This document shows, piece after piece, positions 26,395 through 39,190 of a stretch of DNA of 64,000 nucleotides. The DNA is from Excoecaria cochinchinensis (Eukaryota > Streptophyta > Magnoliopsida > Malpighiales > Euphorbiaceae). Positions within the stretch are counted from its first letter, which is position 1, and each line of letters starts with the position of its first letter. The notes beneath the pieces are model-generated. The model saw only the letters and a list, made by a program, of their open reading frames with translations, did not search any database and was not told the DNA's origin. The stretch covers positions 62,001 through 126,000 of the forward strand of contig CANTUQ010000060.1 of assembly GCA_947683425.1 (NCBI GenBank), written 5' to 3'. Made by a program: the position numbers and the translations under genes.

Positions 26395-29300
26395 AATCGA
26401 AAAATCGTAAAAAGTGATGAACTTTTGGATCCGAGTACAATAATTCAGGAAAACTCGATTGGAATAGCTATTGGAAGATTGCCCGTCAATACGCATTGAA
26501 AATTGGCTTCGTCGGAATCAGATGAATTTTTACGGATTTACCTAGGTGTACCAAAATCGAAAAATCGTAAAAAGTGGTGAAATTTTTTATTAGAGTCCAA
26601 TAATTCAGGAAAACTCGATTAGAATAGCTACTGGAAGATTTCCGGTCACAACGCATCGAGAATTGGCTTCGTTTGAATTCGACGAATTTTTACGGATTTC
26701 CATAGGGGTACCACTAGGGAAAGTCACCAAAATTAAAAAATCGTAAAAAGTGGTAAAATTTTGGATCCGAGTCCAATAATTCAGGAAAACTCGATTGGAA
26801 TAGCTACTGGAAGCTTGCCGGTCACAACTCATCGAGAATTGACTTCGTCAGAATCCGATAAATTTTTACGAATTTCCATAGGGGTACCACAATGGAAAAT
26901 CACCAAAATCTAAAAATCGTAAAAAGTGGTGAAATTTTTGATCGGAGTCCAATAATTCAGGAAAACTCGATTGGAATAGCTACTGGAACCTTGCCGGTCA
27001 CAACGCATCGAGAATTGGTTTCGTCGGAATCCGACGAATTTTTACGGATTTCCATACGGGTACCACTAAGGAAAATCACCAAAATCGAAAAATCGTAAAA
27101 AGTGGAGAAATTTTTTATCCGAGTCCAATAATTTAGGAAAACTCGATTATAATAGCTACTGAAAACTTGCGGGTCACAACGCATCGAGAATAGGCTTCGT
27201 CGAAATCCGACGAATTTTTACGGATTTCCCTATGGGTACCATTAGGGAAAATCACCAAAATCGAAAAATAGTAAGAAGTGGTGAAATTTTTTATTCGAGT
27301 CCACTAATTCTTGAAAACTCGATTGGAATCGCTACTGGAAGCTTGCGGGTCATAACGTATCGAGAATTGGATTCGTTGGAATCCGACGAATTTTTACGGA
27401 TTTTTGATGGGGTACCACTAGGGAAAATCACCAAAATCGAAAAATCGTAAAAATTTGTGACATTTTTTATCCGAGTCCAATAATTAAGGAAAACTTGATT
27501 GGAATAGCTATTGGAAGATTGTCGGTCACAACAAATCGAGAATTTGGCTTCATCAGAATTCGACGAATTTTTACGGATTTTCCTAGGTGTACCACTAGGG
27601 AAAATCACCAAAATCGAAAAATCGTAAAAAGTGGTAAAATTTTGGATCCGAGTCCAATAAATCAGGAAAACTCGATTGAAATAAATACTGGAAGATTGCC
27701 GGCCACAACGAATCGAGAATTAGCTTCGTCAGAATCCAATGAATTTTTACAGATTTCCTTAGGGGTACTACTAGGGAAAATTGCCAAAATCGAAAAATAG
27801 TAAAAAGTGGTGAATTTTTTTATCCGAGTTCAATAATTCATGAAAACTCGATTGGAATCGCTACTGGAAGCTTGCCGGTCATAACGTATCGAGAATTGGC
27901 TTCGTCAGAATCTGACAAATTTTAACGGATTTTTTAAGGGGTACCACTAGTGAAAATCACCAAAATCGAAAAATCGTAAAAACTGGTGAAATTTTTTATC
28001 TGAGTCCAATAATTCAGGAAAACTCGATCGGAATAACTATTGAAAGATTGCCGGTTACAACGAATCGAGAATTGGTTTCGTTAGAATCCGACGAATTTTT
28101 ACGGATTTCCCTAGGGGAACCACTAGGGAAAATCACCAAAATCGAAAAATCGTAAAAAGTGGTGAAATTTTGGATTCGAGTCCAATAATTCAGGAAAACT
28201 CGAATAGAATAGTTACTGAAAGATTGCCGGTCACAACGCATCGAGAATAGGTTTCGTCGCAATCCGACGAATTTTTACGGATTTCCCTAGGGGTACCACT
28301 AGGGAAAATCACCAAAATCGAAATATCGTAAAAAGTGGTGAAATTTTTGATCCGAGTCCAATAATTTAGGAAAACTCGATTGGAACAGCTACTGGAAGAT
28401 TGCCGGTCACAACGCATTGAGAATTCGCTACGTCGGAATCCGACGAATTTTTACGGATTTCCCTATGGGTACCACTAGGGAAAATCACTAAAATCGAAAA
28501 ATCGTAAAAGGTGGTGAAATTTTTGATCCGAGTCTAATAATTCTGGAAAACTTGATTAGAATAGCTACTGGAAGCTTTCCGGTCACAACGCATCGAGAAT
28601 TGGTTTCGTCGGAATCGGACGAATTTTTACAGATTTCGGAAGGGGTACCACTAGGGAAAATCACCAAAATTTAAAAATCGTAAAAAGTATTGAAATTTTA
28701 GATCCGAGTCCAATAATTTAGGAAAACTCGATATGAATAGCAACTAGATGCTTGCCGGTCACAACGCATCGAGAATTGGCTTCGTCGGAATACGACGAAT
28801 TTTTACGGATTTCTAAAAGGGTACCATTAGGGAAAATCACCAAAATCGATAAATCGTAAAAAGTGGTGAAATTTTGGATCCGAGTCCAATAATTCAGGAA
28901 AATTCGATTGGAATAGCTACTGGAAGCTTGCCGGTCACAATGCATCGAGAATTGGCTTCGTCGGAATCCGACGAATTTTTAAGGATTTTCCTAGGGGTAC
29001 CACTAGGGAAAATCACCAAAATCAAAAAATCGTAAAAAGTGGTGAAATTTTTGATCTGTGTCCAATAATTCAGGAAAACTCGATTGGAATAGCAACTGAA
29101 AGATTGCCGGTCGCAACGCATCGAGAATTGGCTTCGTCGAAATCCGACGAATTTTTACGGATTTTCCTAGGGGTACCACTAGGGAAAATCACCGAAATCG
29201 AAAAATCGTAAAAAGTGGTGAACTTTTGGATCCGAGTACAATAATTTAGAAAAACTCGATTGGAATAGCTATTGGAATATTGCCCGTCACCACGCATCGA

Positions 29301-29715
29301 GAATTGGCTTTATCGAAATCAGACGAATTTTTACGGATTTGCCTAGTTGTACCACTAGGGAAAATCACCAAAATCAAAAAATCGTAAAAAGTGGTGAAAT
29401 TTTTGATCAGAATCCAATAATTCAGGAAAACTCGATTGGAATAGCTACTGGAAGATTGCAGGTCACAACAAATCGAGAATTGGCTTCGTTGGAATCCGAC
29501 GAATTTTTACAGATTTCCATAGGGGTAACACTAGGAAAAGTCACCAAAATCGAAAAATCGTAAAAAATTGTGAAATTTTTTATCCGAGTCCAATAATTTA
29601 GGAAAACTCGATTGGAATAGCTACTGTAAGCTTGCCGGTCACAACTCATCGAGAATTGGCTTCGTCGAAATCCGATAAATTTTTACGGATTTCCATAGGG
29701 GTACCACAAGGAAAA
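26395..29715 (+). repeat. Block duplication, 16-monomer offset
   Basis: The segment 26395-26900 matches 29196-29715. Shared features are AGTGRTGAACTTTTGG, the ATTGCCCGTCA variant, and GGGGTACCACAA in the final monomer. The offset is 2,801 bp before, and 2,817 bp after, a 16-bp deletion near 26545 that removes the end of the GGTACC palindrome in the left copy only. The right copy therefore keeps the ancestral form. Confidence 0.65.
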
Positions 29716-30925
29716 ATCACCAAAATCGAAAAATCCTGAAAAGTGGTAAAATTTTTGATCCGAGTCCAATAATTCCAAAAAACTCGATTATAACAGCTAT
29801 TTGAAGCTTGCCAGTCACAATGCATCGAGAATAGGCTTCATCGAAATCTGACGAATTTTTACGGATTTCCCTAGGGGTACCACTAGGAAAAATCAACAAA
29901 ATCGAAAAATCGTATAAAGGGGTGAAATTTTTGTTCCGAGTCCAATTATTCAGGAAAACTCGATTAGAATATCTACAGGAAGATTGTCGGTCACAACGCA
30001 TCGATAATTGGCTTCGTCGGAATCCGACGAATTTTTACGGATTTCCCTAGGGGTATCGCTAGGAAAAATCACCAAAATCGAAAAATCGTAAAAAGTGGTG
30101 AAATTTTTTATCCAAGTCCAATAATTCAGAAAAACTCGATTGGAATAGCTAATGGAAGCTTGCTGGTCATAACGCATCGAGAATTAGATTCGTCGGAATC
30201 CGACGAATTTTTATGGATTTCTGAAGGGGTACCACTAGGGAAAATAACCAATATCGAAAATTCATAAAAGTGGTGAAATTTTTGATCCGAGTCCAATAAT
30301 TCAGGAAAACTCGATTGGAATAGCTACTGGAAGCTTGCCGGTCATAACGCATAGAGAATTGGCTTCGTCGGAATCCGACGAATTTTTACGGATTTCCCTA
30401 GGGGTACCACTAGGGAAAATCAACAAAATCGAAAAATCGTGAAAGGTGGTGAAATTTTTGATCCGAGTCCAATAATTCTGGAAAACTCGATTAGAATAGC
30501 TACTGGAAGCTTTCCAGTCACAACGCATCGAGAATTAGCTTCATCGGAATTGGACGAATTTTTACGGATTTCGGACGGGGTACAACTAGGGAAAATCACC
30601 AAAATTTAAAAATCGTAAAAAGTGGTAAAATTTTAGATCCGAGTCCAATAATTCAGGAAAACTCGATTTGAATAGCAACTAGACGCTTGCCGGTCACAAC
30701 GCATCGAGAATTGGTTTCGTCGGAATACGACGAATTTTTACGGATTTCTGAAGGGGTACCATTAGGGAAAATCACCAAAATCGATAAATGGTAAAAAGTG
30801 GTGAAATTTTGGATCCGAGTCCAATAATTCAGGAAAATTCGATTGGAATAGCTACTGGAAGCTTGCCGATCACAACGCATAGAGAATTGGCTTCGTCGGA
30901 ATCTGACGAATTTTTACGGATTTCC
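28430..30925 (+). repeat. Block duplication, 11-monomer offset (about 1,935 bp)
   Basis: Monomers at 28430-28980 recur at about 30365-30925. Both copies carry AATTCTGGAAAACT, GGAAGCTTTCC, a GATTTCGGA-type segment, 'AATAGCAACTAGA' and the TCGATAAATSGTAAAAAGTG type segment. Related seven-monomer offsets (1,232 bp) link 30829-31060 with 32061-32290, through the 'AAACCCGATT' and 'CGGTCCCAACGC' variants. A further related block lies near 34160-34440, which shares GGTGTACCATAAGGG with 32337 at an offset of 1,926 bp. Confidence 0.65.
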
Positions 30926-33900
30926 CTAGGGATACCACTAGGAAAAATCACCAAAATCGAAAAATCGTAAAAAGTGGTGAAATATTTGATACGAGTCCAA
31001 TAATTCAGGAAAACCCGATTGGAATAGCTATTGGAAGCTTGTCGGTCCCAACGCATCGAGAATAGGCCTCGTCGAAATCCGACGAATTTTTACGGATTTC
31101 CCTAAGGGTACCACTAGGAAAATTCAATAAAATCAAACAATCGTATAAAGGGGAGAAATTTTTGATCCGAGTCAAATAATTCAGGAAAACTCGATTGGAA
31201 TAGCTACTGGAAGAATGCCGGTCACAACGCATAGAGAATTGTCTTCGTCGGAATTCGACGAATTTTTACGGATTTCCCTAGGGGTACCACTGGGAAAAAT
31301 CACCAAAATCGAAAAATCGTAAAAAGTTATGAAATTTTTTATCCGAGTCCAATTATTCAGAAAAACTCGATTGGAATAGCTACTGGAAGATTGCCGGTCA
31401 CAACGCATCGAGAATTGGCTTCGTTTGAATTCGACGAATTTTTACGGATTTCCATAGGGGTACCACTAGGGAAAATCACCAAAATTGAAAAATCGTAAAA
31501 AGTGGTGAAATTTTAGATCCGAGTCCAATAATTCAGGAAAACTCGATTGGAATAGCTACTGGAATCTGGTCGGTCACAACGCATCGAGAATTTGCTTCGT
31601 CGGAATCAGACGAATTTTTACGGATTTCTGAAGGGGTACCATTAGGGAAAATCACCAAAATGGAAAAATCGTAATAAGTGGTGAAATTTTTGATTCGAGT
31701 CCAATAATTCAGTAAAACTCTTTTGGAATAGCTACTGGAAGCTTGCCGGTCACAACGCATCGAGAATTGGTTTCGTCGGAATCCGACGAATTTTTACGGA
31801 TTTTTCTAGGGGTATGATTAGGAAAAATCACCAAAATCGAAAAATCGTTAAAAGTGGTGAAATTTTAGATCCGAGTTGAATAATTCCGGAAAACACGATT
31901 GGAATAGCTACTGGAAGCTTGCCGGTCACAACAAATCGAGAATTGGTTTCGTCGGAATCCGATGAATTTTTACGGATTTCTCAAGGGATACCACTAGGGA
32001 AAATCACAAAAATCGATAAATCGTAAAAAGTGGTGAAATTTTTGATCCGAGGCCAATAATTCAGGAAAAATCGATTGGAATAGCTACTGGAAGCTTGCCG
32101 GTCACAACGCATAGAGAATTGGCTTTGTCGGAATCCGACGAATTTTTACGGATTTCCCTAGGGATACCACTAGGAAAAATCACCAAAATCGAAAAATCGT
32201 AAAAAGTAGTGAAATATTTGATACGAGTCCAATAATTCAGGAAAACCCGATTAGAATAGCTATTGCAAGCTTGCCGGTCCCAACGCATCGAGAATTGGTT
32301 TCGTCGGAATCCGACGAATTTTTACGGATTTTCCTAGGTGTACCATAAGGGAAAATCACCAAAATCGATAAATCATAAAAAGTGGTGAAATTTTGGATCC
32401 GGGTCCAATAATTAAGGAAAACTAGATTTGAATAGCTACTGGAAGCTTGCCAGTCACAACGGATCGAGAATTGGTTACGTCGGAATCCGACGAATTTTTA
32501 CGGATTTTCCTAGGGGTACCACTAGGGAAAATCATCAAAATCTAAAAATCGTAAAAAGTGGTGAAATATTTGATCTGAGTCCAATAATTCAGGAAAATCC
32601 GATTGGAATACCTATTGGCAGATTGCCGGTCACAACGCATCGAGAATTGGTTTCGTCGAAATCCGACGAATTTTTACGGATTTTCCTAGGGGTAACACTA
32701 GGGAAAATCAAAAAAATCAAAAAATCGTAAAAAGTGGTGAAATATTTAATCCAAGTCCAATAATTCAGGAAAACCCGATTGGAATAGCTATTGGTAGATT
32801 GCCGGTCACAACGCATCGAGAATTGGCTTCGTCGAAATCCGATGAATTTTTACGGATTTCCCTAGGGGTACCACTAGAGAAAATCAAATAAATTAAAAAA
32901 TCGTAAAAATTTGTGATATTTTGGATCCGAGTCCAATAATTCAGGAAAACTCGATTTGAATTGCAGCTGAAAGATTTCCGGTCACAACACATCGAGAATT
33001 GGCTTCGTCAGAATCCGACGAATTTTTATAGGGGTATCACTAGGGAAAATCACCAAAATCGATAAATCGTAAAAAGTGGTGAAATTTTTGATCCGAGTCT
33101 AATAATTCAGGAAAACTCGATTGGAATAGCTACTGGAAGCTTGCCGGTCACAACGAATCGAGAATTTTTTTCGTCGGAATCCGATGAATTTTTACCGATT
33201 TCTCAAGGGATACCACTAGGGAAAATCACAAAAATCGATAAATCATAAAAAGTGATGAAATTTTTGATCCGAGGCCAATAATTTAGGAAAACTCGATTGG
33301 AATAGCTACTGGAAGTTTGCCGGTCACAACGCATCGAGAATTGGCTTCGTCGGAATCCAACGAATTTTTACGAATTTTCCCAGGGGTACCACTAGGGAAA
33401 ATCACCAAAATCGAAAAATCGTAAAAAGTGGTGAAATATTTGATCCGAGTCCAATAATTAAGAAAAATCCGATTGAAATAGCTATTGGTAGATTGCCGGT
33501 CACAACGCATCGAGAATTGGCTTCGTCGAAATCCGACAAATTTTTACGGATTTCCCTAGGGGTACCACTAGGGAAAATCAAAAAAATCAAAAAATCATAA
33601 AAAGTGGTGAAATTTTGAATCCGAGTCCAATAATTCAGGAAAACTCGATTAGAATTGCAACTGAAAGATTTCCGGTCACAACGCATCGAGAATTGGCTTC
33701 GTCAGAATCCGACGAATTTTTATGGATTTCCATAGGGGTATCACTAGGGAAAATCACCAAAATCGATAAATCGTAAAAATAGGTGAAATTTTTGATCCGC
33801 ATCTAATAATTCAGGAAAACTTGATTGGAATAGCTACTGGAAGCTTGCCGGTCACAACGAATCGAGAATTGGTTTCGTCGGAATCTGACAAATTTTTACG

Positions 33901-36039
33901 GATTTCTCAAGGGATACAACTAGGGAAAATCACAAAAATCGATAAATCGTAAAAAGTGGTGAAATTTTTGATCCGAGGCCAATAATTCAGGAAAATTCGA
34001 TTGAAAAAGCTACTGGAAACTTGCCGGTCACAACGCATCGAGAATTGGCTTCGTCGGAATTCGACGAATTTTTATGGATTTCCCTAGGGATACCACTAGG
34101 AAAAATTACAAAAATCGAAAAATCGTAAAAAGTGGTGAAATATTTTATACGAGTCCAATAATTCAGGAAAACCCGATTGGAATAGCTATTGGAAGCTTGC
34201 CGGTCCCAACGCATTGAGAATTGGTTTCGTCGGAATTCGACGAATTTTTACGGATTTTCCTAGGTGTACCATAAGGGAAAATCACCAAAATCGATAAATC
34301 GTAAAAAGTGGTGAAATTTTGGATCCGGGTCCAATAATTAAGGAAAACTAGATTGGAATAGCTACTGGAAGCTTGCCAGTCACAACGCATCGAGAATTGG
34401 TTTCGTCGGAATCCGACGAATTTTTACGGATTTTCCTAGGGTACCACTAGGAAAAATCACCAAAATCGAAAAATCGTAAAAAGTGGTGAAATTTTTTTAT
34501 CCGAGTTTAATAATTTAGGAAAACCCAATTGGAATAGCTACTGGTAGATTACCGGTCACAATGCATCGAGAATTGGCTTCGTCGGAATCCGACGAATTTT
34601 TACAGATTTTCCTAGGGGTACCACTAGGGAAAATCAAAAAAATCGACAAATCATAAAAAGTGGTGAAATATTGGATCCGAGTTCAATAATTCAGGAAAAC
34701 TCGATTGGAATTGCAACTGGAAGATTGCTGGTCACAACGCATCGAGAATTGGCTTCGTCGAAATCCGACGAATTTTTACGGATTTCCATAGGGTATCACT
34801 AGGGAAAATCACCAAAATCGATAAATTGTAAAAAGTAGTGAAATTTTGGATCCGAGTCCTATAATTTAGGAAAATTCGATTGGAATAGCTACTGTAAGCT
34901 TGCCGGTCACAACGCATCGAGAATTGGCTTCATCGAAATCCGACGAATTTTTACGGATTTCCCTAGGGGTACCACTAGGGAAAATTACCAAAATCGATAA
35001 ATCGTATAAAGTGGTGAAATTTTGGATCCGAGTCCAATAATTCAGGAAAACTAGTTGGAATAGCTACTGGAAGCTTGCCGCTCACAACTCATCGAGAATT
35101 GGTTTCGTCGGAATTCGACGAATTTTTGCGGATTTTCTTAGGGATACCACTAGAGAAAATCACCAAATTCGAAAAATCGTAAAAAGTGGTGAAATTTTTT
35201 ATCCGAGTCCAATAATTCAGGAAAACCCAATTGGAACAGCTACTGGTAGATTGCCGATCACAACGCATCGAGAATTGGCTTCGTCGGAATCCGACGAATT
35301 TTTACGGATTTCCTTAGGGGTACCACTAGGGAAAATAAAAAAATCGACAAATCGTAAAAAGTGGTGAAATTTTTGATCCGAGTTCAATAATTCAGGAAAA
35401 CACGATTAGAATTGCAACTGGAAGATTGCCGGTCACAACGAATCGAGAATTGGTTTCGTCGGAATCCGACGAATTTTTACGGATTTCTCAAGGGATACCA
35501 CTAGGGAAAATCACAAAAATTGATAAATCGTAAAAACTGGTGAAATTTTTTATCCGAGGCCAATAATTCAGGAAAACTCGATTGGAATAGCTACTGGAAG
35601 CTCGCCGGTCACAACGCATCGAGAATTGGCTTCGTCGGAATCTGACGAATTTTTATGGATTTCCCTAGGGATACCACTAGGGAAAATCACCAAAATCGAA
35701 AAATCGTAAAAAGTGGTGAAATTTTTTATTCGAGTCCAATAATTTAGGAAAACCCTATTGGAATAGCTACTGGTAGATTGCCGGTTGTAATGCATCGAGA
35801 ATTGGTTTCGTCGGAATCCGACGAATTTTTACGGATTTCCCTAGGAGTACAACTAGGAAAAATCACCAAAATCGAAAAATGGTAAAAAGTGGAGAAATTT
35901 TTGATTCGAGTTCAATAATTCAGGAAAACTCTATTAGAATAGCTACTGGAAGCTTGCCGGTCACAACGAATCGAGAATTGGTTTCGTCAAAATCTGACGA
36001 ATTTTTACGGATTTCTCAAGGGATACCACTAGGAAAAAT

Positions 36040-37730
36040 CACCAAAATCGATCAATCGTAAAAAGTGGTGAAATTTTTGATCCGAGTCCAATAATTCTGG
36101 AAAACTCGATTGGAATAGCTACTGGAAGCTTGCCGGTCACATCGCATCGAGAATTGGCTTCGTCGAAATCCGACGAATTTTTATGGATTTCCCTAGGGGT
36201 ACCACTAGGGAATATCACCAAATTCGAAAAATAGTAAAAAGTGGTAAAATTTTTAATTCGAGTCAAATAATTCAGGAAAACCCGATTGGAATAGCTGCTG
36301 ATAGATTGCCGGTCACAATGCATTGAGAATTGGTTTCGTCGGAATCCGACTAATTTTTACGGATTTCCCTAGGGGTACCACTAGGGAAAATCACCAAAAT
36401 CGAAAAATGGTAAAAAGTGCTGAAATTTTGGATCCGAGTCCAATAATTCAGGAAAACTCAATTAGAATAGCTAGTAGAAGCTGGCCGGTCACAACGCATC
36501 GAGAATTGGCTTCGTCGGAATCCGACGAAATTTTACGAATTTCCCTAGGGGTACCACTAGAAAAAATCACGAAAATCGAAAAATCGTAAAAAGTTGTAAA
36601 ATATTTGATCCGAGTCCAATAATTCAGGAAAACCCAATTGGAATAGCTACTGGTAGATTACCGGTCACAACGCATCGAGAATTGGCTTCGTCAGAATCAG
36701 ACGAATTTTTACGGATTTCCCTAGGGGTACCACTAGGGAAAATCACCAAATTCGAAAAATAGTAAAAAGTGGTAAAATTTTTAATTCGAGTCAAATAATT
36801 CAGGAAAACCTGATTGGAATAGCTACTGATAGATTTCCGGTCACAATGCATTGAGAATTGGTTTCGTCGGAATCCGACTAATTTTTACGGATTTCCCTAG
36901 GGGTACCACTAGGGAAAATCACCAAAATCGAAAAATGGTAAAAAGTGGTGATATTTTGGATCCGAGTCCAATAATTCAGGAAAACTCGATTAGAATAGCT
37001 ACTAGAAGCTTGCCGGTCACAACGGATCGAGAATTGGCTTCGTCGGAATCCGACGAAATTTTACGGATTTTCCTATGGGTACCACTAGAAAAAATCACCA
37101 AAATCGAAAAATCATAAAAAGTTGTGAAATATTTGATCCGAGTCCAATAATTCAGGAAAACCCAATTGGAATAGCTACTGGTAGATTACCGGTCATAACG
37201 CATCGAGAATTGGTTTCATCGGAATCCGATGAATTTTTACAGATTTCCCTAGGGGTACCACTAGGAAAAATAAAAAAAATCAAAAAATCGTAAAAAGTGG
37301 TGAAATTTTGGAACCGAGTCTAATAATTACGGAAAACCCGATTGGAATATCTACTGATAGATTGCCGATCACAATTCATTGAGAATTGGTTTCGTCGGAA
37401 TCCGACTAATTTTTACAGATTTTCCTAGGGGTACCACTAGGAAAAATCACCAAAATCGAAAAATCGTAAAAAGTGGTGAAATATTTTATCCGAGTCCAAT
37501 AATTCAGGAAAACCCAATTGGAATAGCTACTGGTAGATTACCGGTCACAACGCATCGAGAATTGGTTTCGTCGGAATCCGACGAATTTTTACAGATTTCC
37601 CTAAGGGTACCACTAGGAAAAATCAAAAAAATCAAAAAATCGTAAAAAGTGGTAAAATTTTGGAACCGAGTCCAATAATTTAGGAAAACTCGATTGCAAT
37701 TGCAACTGAAAGATTTTCGTTCACAACGCA
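36040..37730 (+). repeat. Three-monomer (528 bp) higher-order repeat
   Basis: A distinctive monomer with CCGACTAATTTTTAC occurs at exactly 528-bp spacing (TAATTTTTA at 36351, 36879 and 37407), each preceded by a GATAGATTKCCGRTCACAAT-like segment. Neighbouring monomers also repeat every third position: 'CACCAAATTCGAAAAATAG' at about 36217 and 36741, and AAACCCAATTGGAATAGC at 36630, 37158 and 37510. This is the shortest and most regular higher-order unit in the window. The third copy has diverged at its left edge. Confidence 0.82.
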
Positions 37731-38629
37731 TCGAGAATTGGTTTCGTCAGAATCCGACGAATTTTTACGGATTTCCATAGGGGTATCACTAGGGAAAATC
37801 ACCAAAATCGATAAATCGTAAAAAGTGGTAAAATTTTTGATCCGAGTCGAATAATTGAAGAAAACTCGATTGGAATAGCTACTGGAAGCTTGCCGGTCAC
37901 AACGAATCGAGAATTGGTTTCGTCGGAATCCGACGAATTTTTACGGATTTCTGAAGTGGTACCACTAGGGAAAATAACCAAAATTAAAAAATCGTAAAAA
38001 GTGGTGAAATTTTTTATCCGAGTTCAATAATTTAGGAAAGCTCTATTGGAATAGCTACTGGAAACTTGCCGGTCACAACGCATCGAGAATTGACTTCGTC
38101 GAAATCCGACAAATTTTTACGGATTTCTCAAGGGATACCACTAGGGAAAATCACTAAAATCGAAAAATCGTAAAAAGTGGTGAAATTTTTGATCCGAGTT
38201 CAATAATTCAGGAAAACTCAATTGGAATAGCTACTTGAAGATTGCCGGTCACAACGCATCGAGATTTAACTTCGTCCGAATCCGACGAATTTTTACGGAT
38301 TTCCCTAGGGGTATGACTAAGGAAAATCACCAAAATCGAAAAATCGTAAAAAGTGGTGAAATTTTTAATCCGAGTCCAATAATTCAGGAAAACTCGATTG
38401 GAATAGCTACTGGAAGCTTGCCGGTCACAACGCATCGATAATTGGCTTCGTCGAAATCGAACGAATTTTTACGGATTTTTTAAGGGATACCACTAGGGAA
38501 AATCAGCAAAATCGAAAAATCGTAAAAAGTGGTTAAATTTTAGATCTGAGTCCAATAGTTCAGGAAAAATCGTTTGGAATACCTACTGGAAGCTTGCCGG
38601 TCACAACGCATCGAGAATTAGTTTCGCCG

Positions 38630-39190
38630 GAATCCGACGAAGTTTTACGGATTTCTGAAGGGGTACCACTAGGAAAAATCACCAAAATCGAAAAATAGTA
38701 AAAAGTGGTGAAATTTTGGATCCGAGTCCAATAATTCAGGAAAAGTCTATTGGAATAGCTACTGGAAGCTTGCCGGTCACAACGCATCGAGAATTGGCTT
38801 CGTCGGAATCCGACGAATTTTTACGGATTTCTGAAGGGGTACCACTAGGGAAAATCACCAAAATCGAAAAATCGTAAAAAGTGGTGAAATTTTGGATCCG
38901 AGTCCAATAATTCAGGAAAACTCGATTGGAATAGCTACTGGAAGCTTGCCGGTCACAACGCGTCGAGAATTGGCTTCGTCAGAATCCGACGACTTTTTTC
39001 AGATTTTCCTAGGGGTACCTCTAGGGAAAATCACCAAAATCGAAAAATCGTAAAAAGTGGTGAAATTTTTTATCCGAGTCCAATAATTCAGGAAAACCCA
39101 ATTGGAATTGCTACTGAAAGATTGCCGGTCACAATGCATCGAGAATTTGCTTCATCGGAATTTGATGAATTTTTATTGATTTCTGAAGGC
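38630..39190 (+). repeat. A to B transition zone
   Basis: At about 38655 and 38827 the monomers carry GATTTCTGAAGGGGTACCAC, which combines the B-type CTGAAGG left half with the A-type GGTACCAC right half. At 39185 the first full B-type GAAGGCATTATACTAGG appears, and from there CCGAGTCC becomes CCGGCTCC or CCGGGTCC. These intermediate forms also occur deeper in A (about 14585, 17750, 20715 region and 30745). The replacement therefore had an intermediate and is not a simple abrupt join. Confidence 0.75.

Larger units (their letters stand above)
4407..39139 (+). repeat. Satellite family A array, forward orientation
   Basis: About 197 head-to-tail monomers, typically 176 bp, by spacing. Key consensus blocks in order: CTTCGTCGGAATCCGACGAA, TTTTTACGGATTTCCCTAG, GGGTACCACTAGGGAAAATC, ACCAAAATCGAAAAATCG, TAAAAAGTGGTGAAATTT, GATCCGAGTCCAATAATTC, AGGAAAACTCGATTGGAATA, GCTACTGGAAGATTGCCGG, TCACAACGCATCGAGAATTG. 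Each monomer carries two dyads and several A-tracts. Most variation is point substitution; deletions are rare (for example at 11236, 12181, 13722, 26545 and 33025). The length is close to that of nucleosome-sized plant centromeric satellites (about 150-180 bp). That is known for such families in general; a centromeric role for this one is inferred. No gene or transposon is visible in this 34.7 kb. Confidence 0.95.
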
